Below, piece by piece: positions 1 to 5,211 of a stretch of 5,211 nt of DNA. Below the pieces are notes generated by a model. It did not search any database. It worked only from the letters and a program-made list of their open reading frames with translations, and was not told the DNA's origin. Source of the DNA: Bacteroidales bacterium. Lineage in GTDB: Bacteria > Bacteroidota > Bacteroidia > Bacteroidales > WCHB1-69. The stretch spans positions 1 through 5,211 of the forward strand of contig JAQUHH010000185.1 of assembly GCA_028683685.1 (NCBI GenBank), in the 5' to 3' direction. Each line of letters opens with the position of its first letter. The first letter of the stretch is position 1. Both the position numbers and the translations under genes were made by a program.

Positions 1-827
1 GTAGAACAAAAAATAGCTACAACAGGGGCGTTTACCGATGATGCTAAATGAAGTGGAGCAGAATCATTGGTGAAATTCATATACGCATGTTCCATCAATG
101 CTGTGGTTTCGAGCAAAGTAAATTTTCCACAGAGATTAATGGAGTTTTGGTGTTTGGATTCTTGACTGATTTCCTCCGATAATTCAAATTCATTTTTACC
201 TCCAATATAATAAATTAGAGTATCGGTTTTGACTTGAGATGTAAATGCAATCCACTGTTCTTTTGGAAATTGTTTGGTTTGCCAGAGAGAACCCGGAGCA
301 ATACAAATGTACTTTTGAGTTTTAAATTCCGATGTTTTTGCATAATCATGTTGAGAAGGATACAATTTACATTTAGCTGCTGTTGAATTTGTTATGTCTT
401 TGATTATATTGTGATTACGTTCTATTTCATGAAGTTTTGAATGAAGTGAAATGGAATGATTAAATCGTTTGCTGAAAAATATGGATAAAGGATTTTTCTT
501 AAATCCTCTGGTTTGCTTGGCTCCGCTAAAAACAGTAATCAAGCCTGAACTGAAAAAACGTTGAAGATTGACAACCAAATCATATTTTTCATCCCGAATT
601 TGAAAGATTAGCTTTAGGATGTTTTTATATTTGTTTTCGTTTTTATCAAATAAAAGCAGACTCGAAATAAATGGATGCTGGGTGAATAGGGAGGAGTTCT
701 CTTTTTTTATAAGAATATCAATCTTTGATTCAGGAAATTTTTGATTCAGTTTTTCCAAAACGGATGTCATTAGAATAACATCACCAATAGAAGCAGTTTG
801 TATGACCAATATCTTTTTCAATAGCAT
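1..827 (-). CDS. Glycosyltransferase family 9 (LPS heptosyltransferase-like), C-terminus cut by window edge
   Basis: Translating the minus strand from the ATG at 827 gives 275 uninterrupted codons, running off the left edge with no stop. The N-terminus reads KKILVIQTASIGDVILMT, the first GT-B domain start typical of GT9; Asp16 corresponds to the catalytic Asp near residue 13 of WaaC/WaaF-type enzymes. The start of the second domain is marked by IAPGSLWQTKQFPKEQW (about residues 176-192) and the nucleotide-sugar site by NDSAPLHLASS (about 254-264), ending in PVVAIFCS. Family members are usually about 330-350 residues, so roughly 60-75 are missing. Known GT9 enzymes transfer ADP-heptose or related sugars to LPS core at the cytoplasmic face of the inner membrane. 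The actual donor and acceptor here cannot be read from sequence; a non-heptose sugar is possible. The gene has its own candidate -7 box and lies downstream of a terminator, so it probably starts a transcription unit continuing leftwards. Confidence 0.92.
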   Translation of the reverse strand, partial: MLLKKILVIQTASIGDVILMTSVLEKLNQKFPESKIDILIKKENSSLFTQHPFISSLLLFDKNENKYKNILKLIFQIRDEKYDLVVNLQRFFSSGLITVFSGAKQTRGFKKNPLSIFFSKRFNHSISLHSKLHEIERNHNIIKDITNSTAAKCKLYPSQHDYAKTSEFKTQKYICIAPGSLWQTKQFPKEQWIAFTSQVKTDTLIYYIGGKNEFELSEEISQESKHQNSINLCGKFTLLETTALMEHAYMNFTNDSAPLHLASSVNAPVVAIFCS

Positions 828-843
828 GATTTTTTTGAAAAAA

Positions 844-851
844 CAAAATTA
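844..851 (-). promoter_or_regulatory. Candidate Bacteroidota -7 promoter box for the GT9 gene
   Basis: On the minus strand this reads TAATTTTG, a full match to the TAnnTTTG -7 consensus of Bacteroidota primary sigma promoters. It ends 16 bases before the GT9 ATG, which implies a leader of only about 10 bases. No TTG-type -33 element is found at the usual 19-21 base spacing, so support is the -7 match and its location. The box is short and AT-rich enough to occur by chance. Confidence 0.4.
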
Positions 852-975
852 GAATTATTTAATGACTCAGGCTTGTTAATGATGAGTTAAAAACATGTCT
901 GTTCTGAAATTATTGTGCTTCCTTAATAATGTCCATTTTTATGCTCTTTTGGCTACTAATATGGCGATATATCAC

Positions 976-1009
976 AAAAAAAGAGTTCAGGTTTCTGAAC
1001 TCTTTTTTT
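976..1009 (-). terminator. Intrinsic terminator after the M49 peptidase gene
   Basis: Positions 976-990 and 995-1009 are perfectly complementary over 15 bp, with a 4-base loop (991-994). The stem centre is GAGTTCAG/CTGAACTC and the outer seven pairs are A-T, so each strand ends in a run of seven T after the GC-containing stem. It begins 15 bases beyond the peptidase stop codon on the minus strand, where a terminator is expected. Because the A and T tracts are symmetric it could also stop plus-strand transcription, although no plus-strand gene is seen upstream of it. Confidence 0.92.
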
Positions 1010-1024
1010 ACAAGAAAAATAATC

Positions 1025-3085
1025 TTAGTTATTTTTAATCGGTAGGAATGAATATTTTTTAGAATAATCCAACATCTGTTTTGTGAAATCATCAGGATAT
1101 TCAACTTTAATATCTACGATTTTTCCATCTTTTTCTACAGGAACAAATTGAGGATTTATAAAACCTCCGTAGGGAGCCACTTTTAGTTTGGAATAACGCT
1201 CCAAAATTTCTTTATGAAATTCTGGATCAATTTTTACACCATAGTTTTCAACCAATTCTTTTCCTGCATTAAAATCTCCTGTTGATTTAATACGTTGAAT
1301 TTCAGATAAAAGAACACCAAATAGTTCTCGTATTTTTTCATAATCATTGATTACAAAATAAGTTTTACCATCTTTTGTTTTTTTCTCAATAACATTTTCA
1401 TCTTTTCCTTTTTCATAGCACCATCTAGCGATAATAGCACGATTACGCATGTGTGCTTGTTCGATATTTTTACCCAATTCAATACGGGTTAATTGCATCA
1501 TAATACCATTGCGGATATATTTGTCATAGGCTACTTTGGCAACATCTAAGCTTTCCATTAAACCCAATTCAATCATTTTGTTGTCCATCATAAAATAGAG
1601 AGCAAATAAGTCAGCCCTACATTCTTCCAATGGAGAACTGTAGTTTTTCAAAGCATCGTCGGAAACACCTGGAAGCAACTGACCAGAGCCATGTCCCAAA
1701 CATTCGTGCATATCGGTATGTAAATTATCAGCCAAAGCACCATGTTTTTTGCTTAATTCAATTTCAGCTTCAGAATAACAAAATTCTTCCAAAACACCAC
1801 CACCTAAGGATGCTTGAGCATATGCATAAGTGATGTTTTCCATGGTAACTGATTTAGAACCATGATCTTTGCGAATCCAATTTGCATTTGGTAAATTTAT
1901 TCCAATGGGAGTAGTGGGGTAACAAGCACCGCCCAATTGAGCCACGGTAATTACTTTGGCAGTGACACCTTTGACCTTTTTTTTCTTAAATTTTGGATCT
2001 ACTGGCGAATGGTCTTCAAACCATTGTGCATTGCTACTGATAATTTCCGTTCTTTTGGTTGCTTCTATATCTTTAAAATTTACAACTGATTCCCAAGTGG
2101 CTTTCATGCCCATAGGATCATCATAGGTTTCGATAAAACCATTTACAAAATCGGTGTGCGATGAAACATCTTCCACCCATAAAACATTATACGCATCCCA
2201 TGTTCTTAAATCTCCAGTTTTATAATATTCAATAAGTTTTTCAATGTGTGCTTTTTGTTGGGCGTTTTCGGCTACTCCAGCAGCTTTGTCTAACCAATAA
2301 ATGATTTTTGTAATGGCTTCACCATACAAACCGTTTTCAGAATAAACCAATTCGGTTACTTTTCCGTCTTTTTTTACAAGTTTAGAATTCAATCCCAAAG
2401 AGATGGGTTTTGAATCTTTTGGGTTGCGAAGTTTTGCATAATACGCTTCTACCTCTTTTTGTGTTACCCCTTCATAAAAATTGACAGCGGAATTTTTAAC
2501 CAAATCAACTCCGTCGTCTTGAACTACTTTTTTGGGAGCCACATTTGGGTCGAAAATATAGGGAGAAACTCTACCAATAAATTGATCGATATTTTCGCCT
2601 TCCATCAATGAAAACTTCGCATTTTTTGAGTTTTTCACCAATTCAGCAAAATACTCTTGACTAATTTCAGGGAAAAACTTTTCAGAGGAGTAGTGATGGT
2701 GAATCCCATTTGAAAACCAAACTCGCTTGGTATAAATTAAAAAGTTTTCGTAGTCTTTGGATGTTTTGTCGCCAGTGTAATTCTCAACAATATTATCTAA
2801 AGTATTTCTAATTAATAAATTATATTTGTAGTTTTGGTCAAAAAAGATGTCGCGTCCGCATAAAGCAGCTTCACTTAGATAGTATACTAACTCTTTTTGT
2901 TGTAAGCTAAGTTCTTCAAAACCGGTGACTTGATAACGCATGATGCGTAAGTCGGCAAACTGTTCAACCAAAAATTTAAAATCTTCGGTTTGCTTGGTTT
3001 CAACAGCTTCTTCTTTTCCTTTCTGCTTACAAGAAGAGAGAAGTGTCATCGCAATGATGGTCATGATAATTGTTTTTCGATACAT
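1025..3085 (-). CDS. Dipeptidyl-peptidase III family metallopeptidase (M49), predicted lipoprotein
   Basis: This encodes a 686-residue zinc exopeptidase that should release dipeptides from the N-terminus of oligopeptides. The M49 hexapeptide is HECLGH (residues 460-465, bases 1691-1708): His460 and His465 are zinc ligands and Glu461 the catalytic base. The second motif EECRAD (487-492, bases 1610-1627) gives the third ligand, Glu488. Other family-typical stretches are ETYDDPMG (about 319-326) and NLPNANWIRKDHGSKSVT (about 397-414). HECLGH, rather than the eukaryotic HELLGH, is the form described for Bacteroides thetaiotaomicron DPP III, and the length is close to that enzyme. I chose the ATG at 3085 because it begins a type II signal peptide: MYRKTII, a hydrophobic stretch, then the lipobox LSSC with Cys19. 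The upstream in-frame ATG at 3187 would bury this signal and precede the -7 box at 3114-3121. The lipobox predicts an exported, membrane-anchored enzyme, unlike cytosolic eukaryotic DPP III. The gene appears monocistronic, with a terminator 15 bases after its stop. Confidence 0.95.
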   Translation of the reverse strand: MYRKTIIMTIIAMTLLSSCKQKGKEEAVETKQTEDFKFLVEQFADLRIMRYQVTGFEELSLQQKELVYYLSEAALCGRDIFFDQNYKYNLLIRNTLDNIVENYTGDKTSKDYENFLIYTKRVWFSNGIHHHYSSEKFFPEISQEYFAELVKNSKNAKFSLMEGENIDQFIGRVSPYIFDPNVAPKKVVQDDGVDLVKNSAVNFYEGVTQKEVEAYYAKLRNPKDSKPISLGLNSKLVKKDGKVTELVYSENGLYGEAITKIIYWLDKAAGVAENAQQKAHIEKLIEYYKTGDLRTWDAYNVLWVEDVSSHTDFVNGFIETYDDPMGMKATWESVVNFKDIEATKRTEIISSNAQWFEDHSPVDPKFKKKKVKGVTAKVITVAQLGGACYPTTPIGINLPNANWIRKDHGSKSVTMENITYAYAQASLGGGVLEEFCYSEAEIELSKKHGALADNLHTDMHECLGHGSGQLLPGVSDDALKNYSSPLEECRADLFALYFMMDNKMIELGLMESLDVAKVAYDKYIRNGIMMQLTRIELGKNIEQAHMRNRAIIARWCYEKGKDENVIEKKTKDGKTYFVINDYEKIRELFGVLLSEIQRIKSTGDFNAGKELVENYGVKIDPEFHKEILERYSKLKVAPYGGFINPQFVPVEKDGKIVDIKVEYPDDFTKQMLDYSKKYSFLPIKNN

Positions 3086-3113
3086 AATATTAAATTTATT
3101 TAATTTTTTGTTG

Positions 3114-3121
3114 CAAAAATA
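3114..3121 (-). promoter_or_regulatory. Candidate -7 promoter box for the M49 peptidase gene
   Basis: The minus strand reads TATTTTTG, a full match to TAnnTTTG, ending 28 bases before the ATG at 3085. The leader between them is strongly A/T-rich (TTAAATAAATTTAATATT), as is usual where Bacteroidota starts lack a Shine-Dalgarno motif. At the -33 position only a weak ATGG-like sequence is seen, not TTG. A promoter here also supports the ATG at 3085 over the in-frame ATG at 3187, which would lie upstream of the predicted transcript start. Confidence 0.55.
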
Positions 3122-3401
3122 ATGGTTTCTCTTTATCCATTTCCGGAATTGAGGTTTATTTTTTTTAAATCCATTAATTAAACACACAATTAATTGATTA
3201 TCCGCTTTTTATATTCTGACTTTAATGCTTATTAAAATGTAAAAATATATTTCAAGAGTCTGTAAAGCAATATTAATAGAAGAAATTCTTAAGTGAAATA
3301 AAAAAATCCAAGAGAAATTACATTCTACATTTCATCTCATACGATTCTTCAAGTAATAAAAGATGTAGATGGTTTTATAAAATACGAATAAAATAATTGA
3401 T

Positions 3402-3409
3402 TAACTTTG
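3402..3409 (+). promoter_or_regulatory. Candidate -7 promoter box for the lipoprotein-yjdM pair
   Basis: TAACTTTG is a full match to the Bacteroidota -7 consensus TAnnTTTG. It lies 37 bases before the ATG at 3447 and 25 before the alternative GTG at 3435, giving a leader of about 20-30 bases. No clear -33 TTG occurs 19-21 bases upstream. Its last four bases overlap the first TTTGTGA half-site, a position suited to control by a DNA-binding regulator. Confidence 0.5.
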
Positions 3410-3444
3410 TGAAGGGCAAATCACAAAAGTAATTGTGAAATCAC
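3406..3444. promoter_or_regulatory. Cluster of alternating inverted half-sites over promoter and leader (possible operator)
   Basis: Four alternating half-sites are visible: TTTGTGA (3406-3412), TCACAAA (3421-3427), TTGTGA (3433-3438) and TCAC (3441-3444). The first pair forms TTTGTGA-N8-TCACAAA; the second and third form TCACAA-N6-TTGTGA; the third and fourth form GTGA-AA-TCAC. The cluster begins within the -7 box and ends just before the ATG at 3447. The TGTGA/TCACA half-sites recall Crp/Fnr-family sites, but the N8 spacing does not fit the canonical N6 form. Binding is inferred only from symmetry and position. Confidence 0.35.
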
Positions 3445-3446
3445 CC

Positions 3447-4067
3447 ATGAGATTAAAGAAGCTTAACATTTATAACATAAAGAAGATGATGCAACCCATT
3501 TTAATAGGAATGTTTTTAATTTTACTATCGAGTTGCAATACTTCAACTCAAAATTTTGAATCAGAGAATCCGAATGATAGTATTTCCTCAAGTAACGAAT
3601 CAAAATTAGTAAGCAATCAGGATACTACTCTATTTGCAAACAATAAAATAATGGACACGCTAATTAATAATAAAACACATCATGACTCTGACAAAAAGAA
3701 GGAAATTAAAGCGAATGATAAAAAGAGTGATTTAATTGAAATTGGAAGATATATTGAGCTTCCTGGGGATAGACATTTTAATGGTAACCCCATGATACAA
3801 CAACTAGATTTATCGAAAAGTGTTTTAGACAAATTCCCAGATACACTTTCAAAATTGGCAGTTTCTAACTATAAAACGTACGATCGCTTTTTTCCAATAG
3901 CAATTTCGGACGATTTTGAAAATGGAATATCTACAGAATTGATTATTTATCCTAAAAAATTGATTTTTCAATTTCAATTATTTGAAGACGAACATGCTTT
4001 AAGGCCATATATAACAAAAGAAATAGTAATTAGACGAAATGAAGCTGGAGAGCCTTATTCTGAATAA
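3447..4067 (+). CDS. Predicted lipoprotein of unknown function
   Basis: The product is 206 residues from the ATG at 3447. I do not recognise its family. The N-terminus is a type II signal peptide: a basic n-region (RLKKLNIYNIKK), a hydrophobic core (PILIGMFLILL) and the lipobox LSSC with Cys30. Residues 31 to about 94 form a low-complexity linker rich in Asn, Ser, Asp, Thr and Lys, as expected for a tether. Residues about 95-206 look folded, with aromatic and beta-type stretches (STELIIYPKKLIFQFQLF) and a charged C-terminus. The start is uncertain: an in-frame GTG at 3435 would add MKSP, and ATGs at 3486 and 3489 would remove every basic residue before the hydrophobic core, which makes them less likely. 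The stop is one base before the next ATG, so it probably shares a transcript with the YjdM-like gene. Low-complexity composition could hide a known fold, so a structure search matters more than a sequence search. Confidence 0.8.
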   Translation: MRLKKLNIYNIKKMMQPILIGMFLILLSSCNTSTQNFESENPNDSISSSNESKLVSNQDTTLFANNKIMDTLINNKTHHDSDKKKEIKANDKKSDLIEIGRYIELPGDRHFNGNPMIQQLDLSKSVLDKFPDTLSKLAVSNYKTYDRFFPIAISDDFENGISTELIIYPKKLIFQFQLFEDEHALRPYITKEIVIRRNEAGEPYSE

Positions 4068-4068
4068 A

Positions 4069-4560
4069 ATGCAAAATATGAAACCCTGCCCAAAATGCAA
4101 GTCCTTATACGGATATTCATTGGGAAATGAAATTTTTGCTTGTCCTGAATGCAGCCACGAATGGAATCCTGATGAAGTTGGGGACGAAAATGTTTTAAAA
4201 GTACTTGATTCAAATGGAAATGAGTTGGTCAATGGCGATTCGGTGATTATTATCAAAAATTTGCCCGTCAAAGGAGCCCCAAAGCCCATTAAATCTGGAA
4301 CAAAAGTGAAAAATATTCGCTTGACAGACGGAGATCATAATATTGACTGTAAAATTGATGGATTTGGAATGATGGAAAAAGCTCAAAAAAACTTCCAAAC
4401 TGGATTAAATCAACTGGATGAAGTGATGGATAAACGAACGCGAGCCATTCAACGAAAACTTAAAGGTGTGGAGACACTCAGCGAAGCCGAAACGAAAAAT
4501 ATACTGCCCGAAATTGCGGATGCATCATTGATGATGGATGAAGAAGAGGATGATGAATAA
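4069..4560 (+). CDS. yjdM: YjdM/PhnA-family zinc-ribbon protein with C-terminal extension
   Basis: The 163-residue product matches E. coli YjdM (formerly PhnA). An N-terminal zinc ribbon has Cys7, Cys10, Cys25 and Cys28 in CPKC and CPEC knuckles, followed by HEWNPDE. The PhnA domain follows, with NGDSVIIIKNLPVKG (about 55-69), GTKVKNIRL (77-85) and GDHNIDCKIDGFG (88-100). The family's biochemical role is unresolved; the old phn name reflects its position near the E. coli phosphonate genes, not proven phosphonate chemistry. It should be cytoplasmic. E. coli YjdM ends about ten residues after the IDGFG motif, whereas this protein continues for 63 residues: a charged, probably helical segment and an acidic end (MMDEEEDDE). 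The start is uncertain: ATG at 4069 sits one base past the lipoprotein stop, ATG at 4078 gives MKPCPKC, and ATG at 4039 would overlap the upstream gene. All keep the four cysteines. I favour 4069 because it places the first cysteine close to its position in E. coli YjdM. Confidence 0.9.
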   Translation: MQNMKPCPKCKSLYGYSLGNEIFACPECSHEWNPDEVGDENVLKVLDSNGNELVNGDSVIIIKNLPVKGAPKPIKSGTKVKNIRLTDGDHNIDCKIDGFGMMEKAQKNFQTGLNQLDEVMDKRTRAIQRKLKGVETLSEAETKNILPEIADASLMMDEEEDDE

Positions 4561-4656
4561 AAAAACGGACTATGTCACACTTTGACTGGAATATAACTTA
4601 ATTTTACAAATCAAAATAGAATAGAAAATTTGTAGGTTTAAACAATTACAAAAATA

Positions 4657-5136
4657 ATGATAGAAAATTTTACAGCCATCGATTTTGAAACCGCACAAGG
4701 CGCTCGTACGAGCATTTGTCAGGTTGGACTTGTGAGAGTTGAGTACGGCAAAATAATTGAAGAAGTAAATATTTTGGTACAACCGCCCGATAATTATTAT
4801 TGGAGTCGGTTTATTGACATTCATGGAATTACTCCAAGACAAACCGCCAATGCACCCACTTTTGATAAAATTTGGAATAAAATAGAACCTTTTATCAAAT
4901 GCCAAAATGTAGTTGCCCACAATGGTCTTTCCTTTGATTTTCCAGTTCTTAATAAGACTCTTGAATATTATGGAATGCCCGTTCCAGATTATGAAAAATA
5001 TTGCACGTACCGAATCTTTAAAAGCAATTTGGCTTCGCTTTGCAGTCATTATAAAATTCATTTAAACCACCACGATGCCCTGAGCGATGCTAGAGCTTGT
5101 GCAGAATTATTTTTAATTCATTTGAGGAACTTTTGA
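4657..5136 (+). CDS. Stand-alone DEDDh 3'-5' exonuclease (DnaQ/epsilon-like, RNase T fold)
   Basis: The 159-residue product is a complete single-domain DEDDh exonuclease. Exo I is AIDFET, with Asp9 and Glu11. Exo II is VVAHNGLSFDFPVL, with Asp94. Exo III is HHDALSDARA, with His139 and Asp144. All five catalytic residues are therefore present for two-metal hydrolysis of nucleotides from a 3' end. The segment IDIHGITPRQTANAPTF (about 53-69) and the pattern around the C-terminal HHDALSDARACAE resemble the uncharacterised bacterial 'epsilon-like' subgroup rather than the replicative proofreading subunit. No helicase, BRCT, GIY-YIG or polymerase-binding region follows, so partner and substrate (DNA or RNA) are unknown. 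The ATG at 4657 begins just before the Exo I strand, leaving no room for a later start. It lies 96 bp after the YjdM-like stop with no clear terminator between; TAGGTTTA at 4633-4640 is a poor -7 candidate, so read-through from upstream and a separate promoter are both possible. Confidence 0.93.
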   Translation: MIENFTAIDFETAQGARTSICQVGLVRVEYGKIIEEVNILVQPPDNYYWSRFIDIHGITPRQTANAPTFDKIWNKIEPFIKCQNVVAHNGLSFDFPVLNKTLEYYGMPVPDYEKYCTYRIFKSNLASLCSHYKIHLNHHDALSDARACAELFLIHLRNF

Positions 5137-5155
5137 AAATGGCTTTGGTGTTATT

Positions 5156-5177
5156 GAATTCATATATGAATTCTTTT
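5156..5177 (+). terminator. Palindrome plus T-run after the exonuclease gene, possible terminator
   Basis: Bases 5156-5173 form an 18-bp perfect palindrome, GAATTC-ATATAT-GAATTC, followed by TTTT at 5174-5177. As RNA it could fold into a 7-bp stem (GAATTCA/TGAATTC) with a TATA loop. It begins 19 bases after the exonuclease stop, where a terminator is expected. The stem is short and AT-rich and the T-run brief, so it would be weak; a protein-binding palindrome is an alternative. Confidence 0.45.
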
Positions 5178-5211
5178 ATAATTAATGGCATTAAAAATCA
5201 ATAGCAAATTC

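Larger units (their letters stand above)
3086..3446. other. Divergent AT-rich intergenic region
   Basis: This 361-bp gap separates the minus-strand peptidase from the plus-strand lipoprotein. It contains a -7 box for each gene at its two ends (3114-3121 minus, 3402-3409 plus) and the half-site cluster at 3406-3444. The middle, about 3130-3395, is AT-rich with stops in all frames; I see no gene, tRNA, strong hairpin or tandem repeat there. Confidence 0.7.

Noticed and set aside
910..1104. Minus-strand open frame of 64 codons downstream of the peptidase
   Set aside because: It runs through the strong terminator hairpin, overlaps the end of the peptidase gene, has low-complexity composition and resembles no protein I know.
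1630..1833. Plus-strand open frame inside the peptidase gene
   Set aside because: It lies across the zinc-binding HECLGH coding region of the peptidase on the other strand and is a shadow frame.
3086..3187. N-terminal extension of the M49 peptidase to an in-frame ATG at 3187, adding 34 residues
   Set aside because: The extension would bury the signal peptide and lipobox, and it precedes the -7 box at 3114-3121. Its sequence is basic and shows no family resemblance.
3324..3369. Inverted repeat TCTACAT (3324-3330) and ATGTAGA (3363-3369) in the intergenic region
   Set aside because: The arms are only 7 bp with a 32-base spacer in AT-rich sequence, with no T-run and no relation to either promoter.
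3424..3431. Minus-strand TACTTTTG, a second full match to the -7 consensus that could give the peptidase a long-leader promoter
   Set aside because: A rough base-composition estimate predicts about one chance TAnnTTTG match in an AT-rich gap this size counted on both strands. There is no -33 element and the box lies over 330 bases from the start codon.
3999..4398. Minus-strand open frames (96 and 62 codons) opposite the lipoprotein end and yjdM
   Set aside because: They overlap confidently identified plus-strand coding sequence and show no domain or start signals.
4561..4656. Terminator or promoter between yjdM and the exonuclease gene
   Set aside because: Only weak AT-rich inverted repeats and an imperfect TAGGTTTA box (4633-4640) are present, too little to call either.
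4570..5061. 163-codon minus-strand open frame opposite the exonuclease gene
   Set aside because: It is antisense to a gene with all catalytic motifs intact, and its translation looks like a shadow with no recognisable motif.
5191..5211. Minus-strand frame reading EFAIDF then a stop, possibly the end of a convergent gene entering from the right edge
   Set aside because: Only six codons are visible, which cannot be told apart from chance.
1..5211. A novel multi-gene defence, mobile or biosynthetic system
   Set aside because: No transposase, integrase, toxin-antitoxin pair, CRISPR repeat, restriction gene or biosynthetic core gene is visible, and four of the five coding regions belong to known families.

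Overview
The window looks like chromosomal DNA from a member of the Bacteroidota, most likely a flavobacterium. Four things point there: the sequence is AT-rich, starts lack Shine-Dalgarno motifs and have A-rich leaders, good matches to the Bacteroidota -7 promoter box (TAnnTTTG) sit upstream of three genes, and the encoded proteins include an M49 peptidase with the HECLGH active-site variant. The genus is inferred from these features, not proven.

Layout. Positions 1-827 (minus) hold the first 275 codons of a GT9 glycosyltransferase of the LPS heptosyltransferase type, cut by the left window edge. A 15-bp perfect hairpin at 976-1009 separates it from the upstream minus-strand gene at 1025-3085, a lipid-anchored dipeptidyl-peptidase III (M49). 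A 361-bp AT-rich divergent intergenic region (3086-3446) follows, with a promoter box facing each way and a cluster of TTGTGA/TCACAA half-sites at the plus-strand promoter. On the plus strand come an unrecognised lipoprotein (3447-4067), a YjdM/PhnA-type zinc-ribbon protein that starts one base after the lipoprotein stop (4069-4560), and, after a 96-bp gap, a stand-alone DEDDh 3'-5' exonuclease (4657-5136). An 18-bp perfect palindrome followed by TTTT lies 19 bp beyond the exonuclease stop and may be its terminator.

How the genes relate. The GT9 enzyme (envelope glycan) and the peptidase (extracytoplasmic dipeptide release) are co-oriented but appear to be separate transcription units. The lipoprotein and YjdM-like genes are spaced like a translationally coupled pair, although one product should be exported and the other should stay in the cytoplasm. 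I see no mobile element, CRISPR array, RNA gene or defence cassette. Most of the content is ordinary housekeeping or envelope material. The least explained items are the unknown lipoprotein, the operator-like half-site cluster before it, and the C-terminal extension of the YjdM-like protein.
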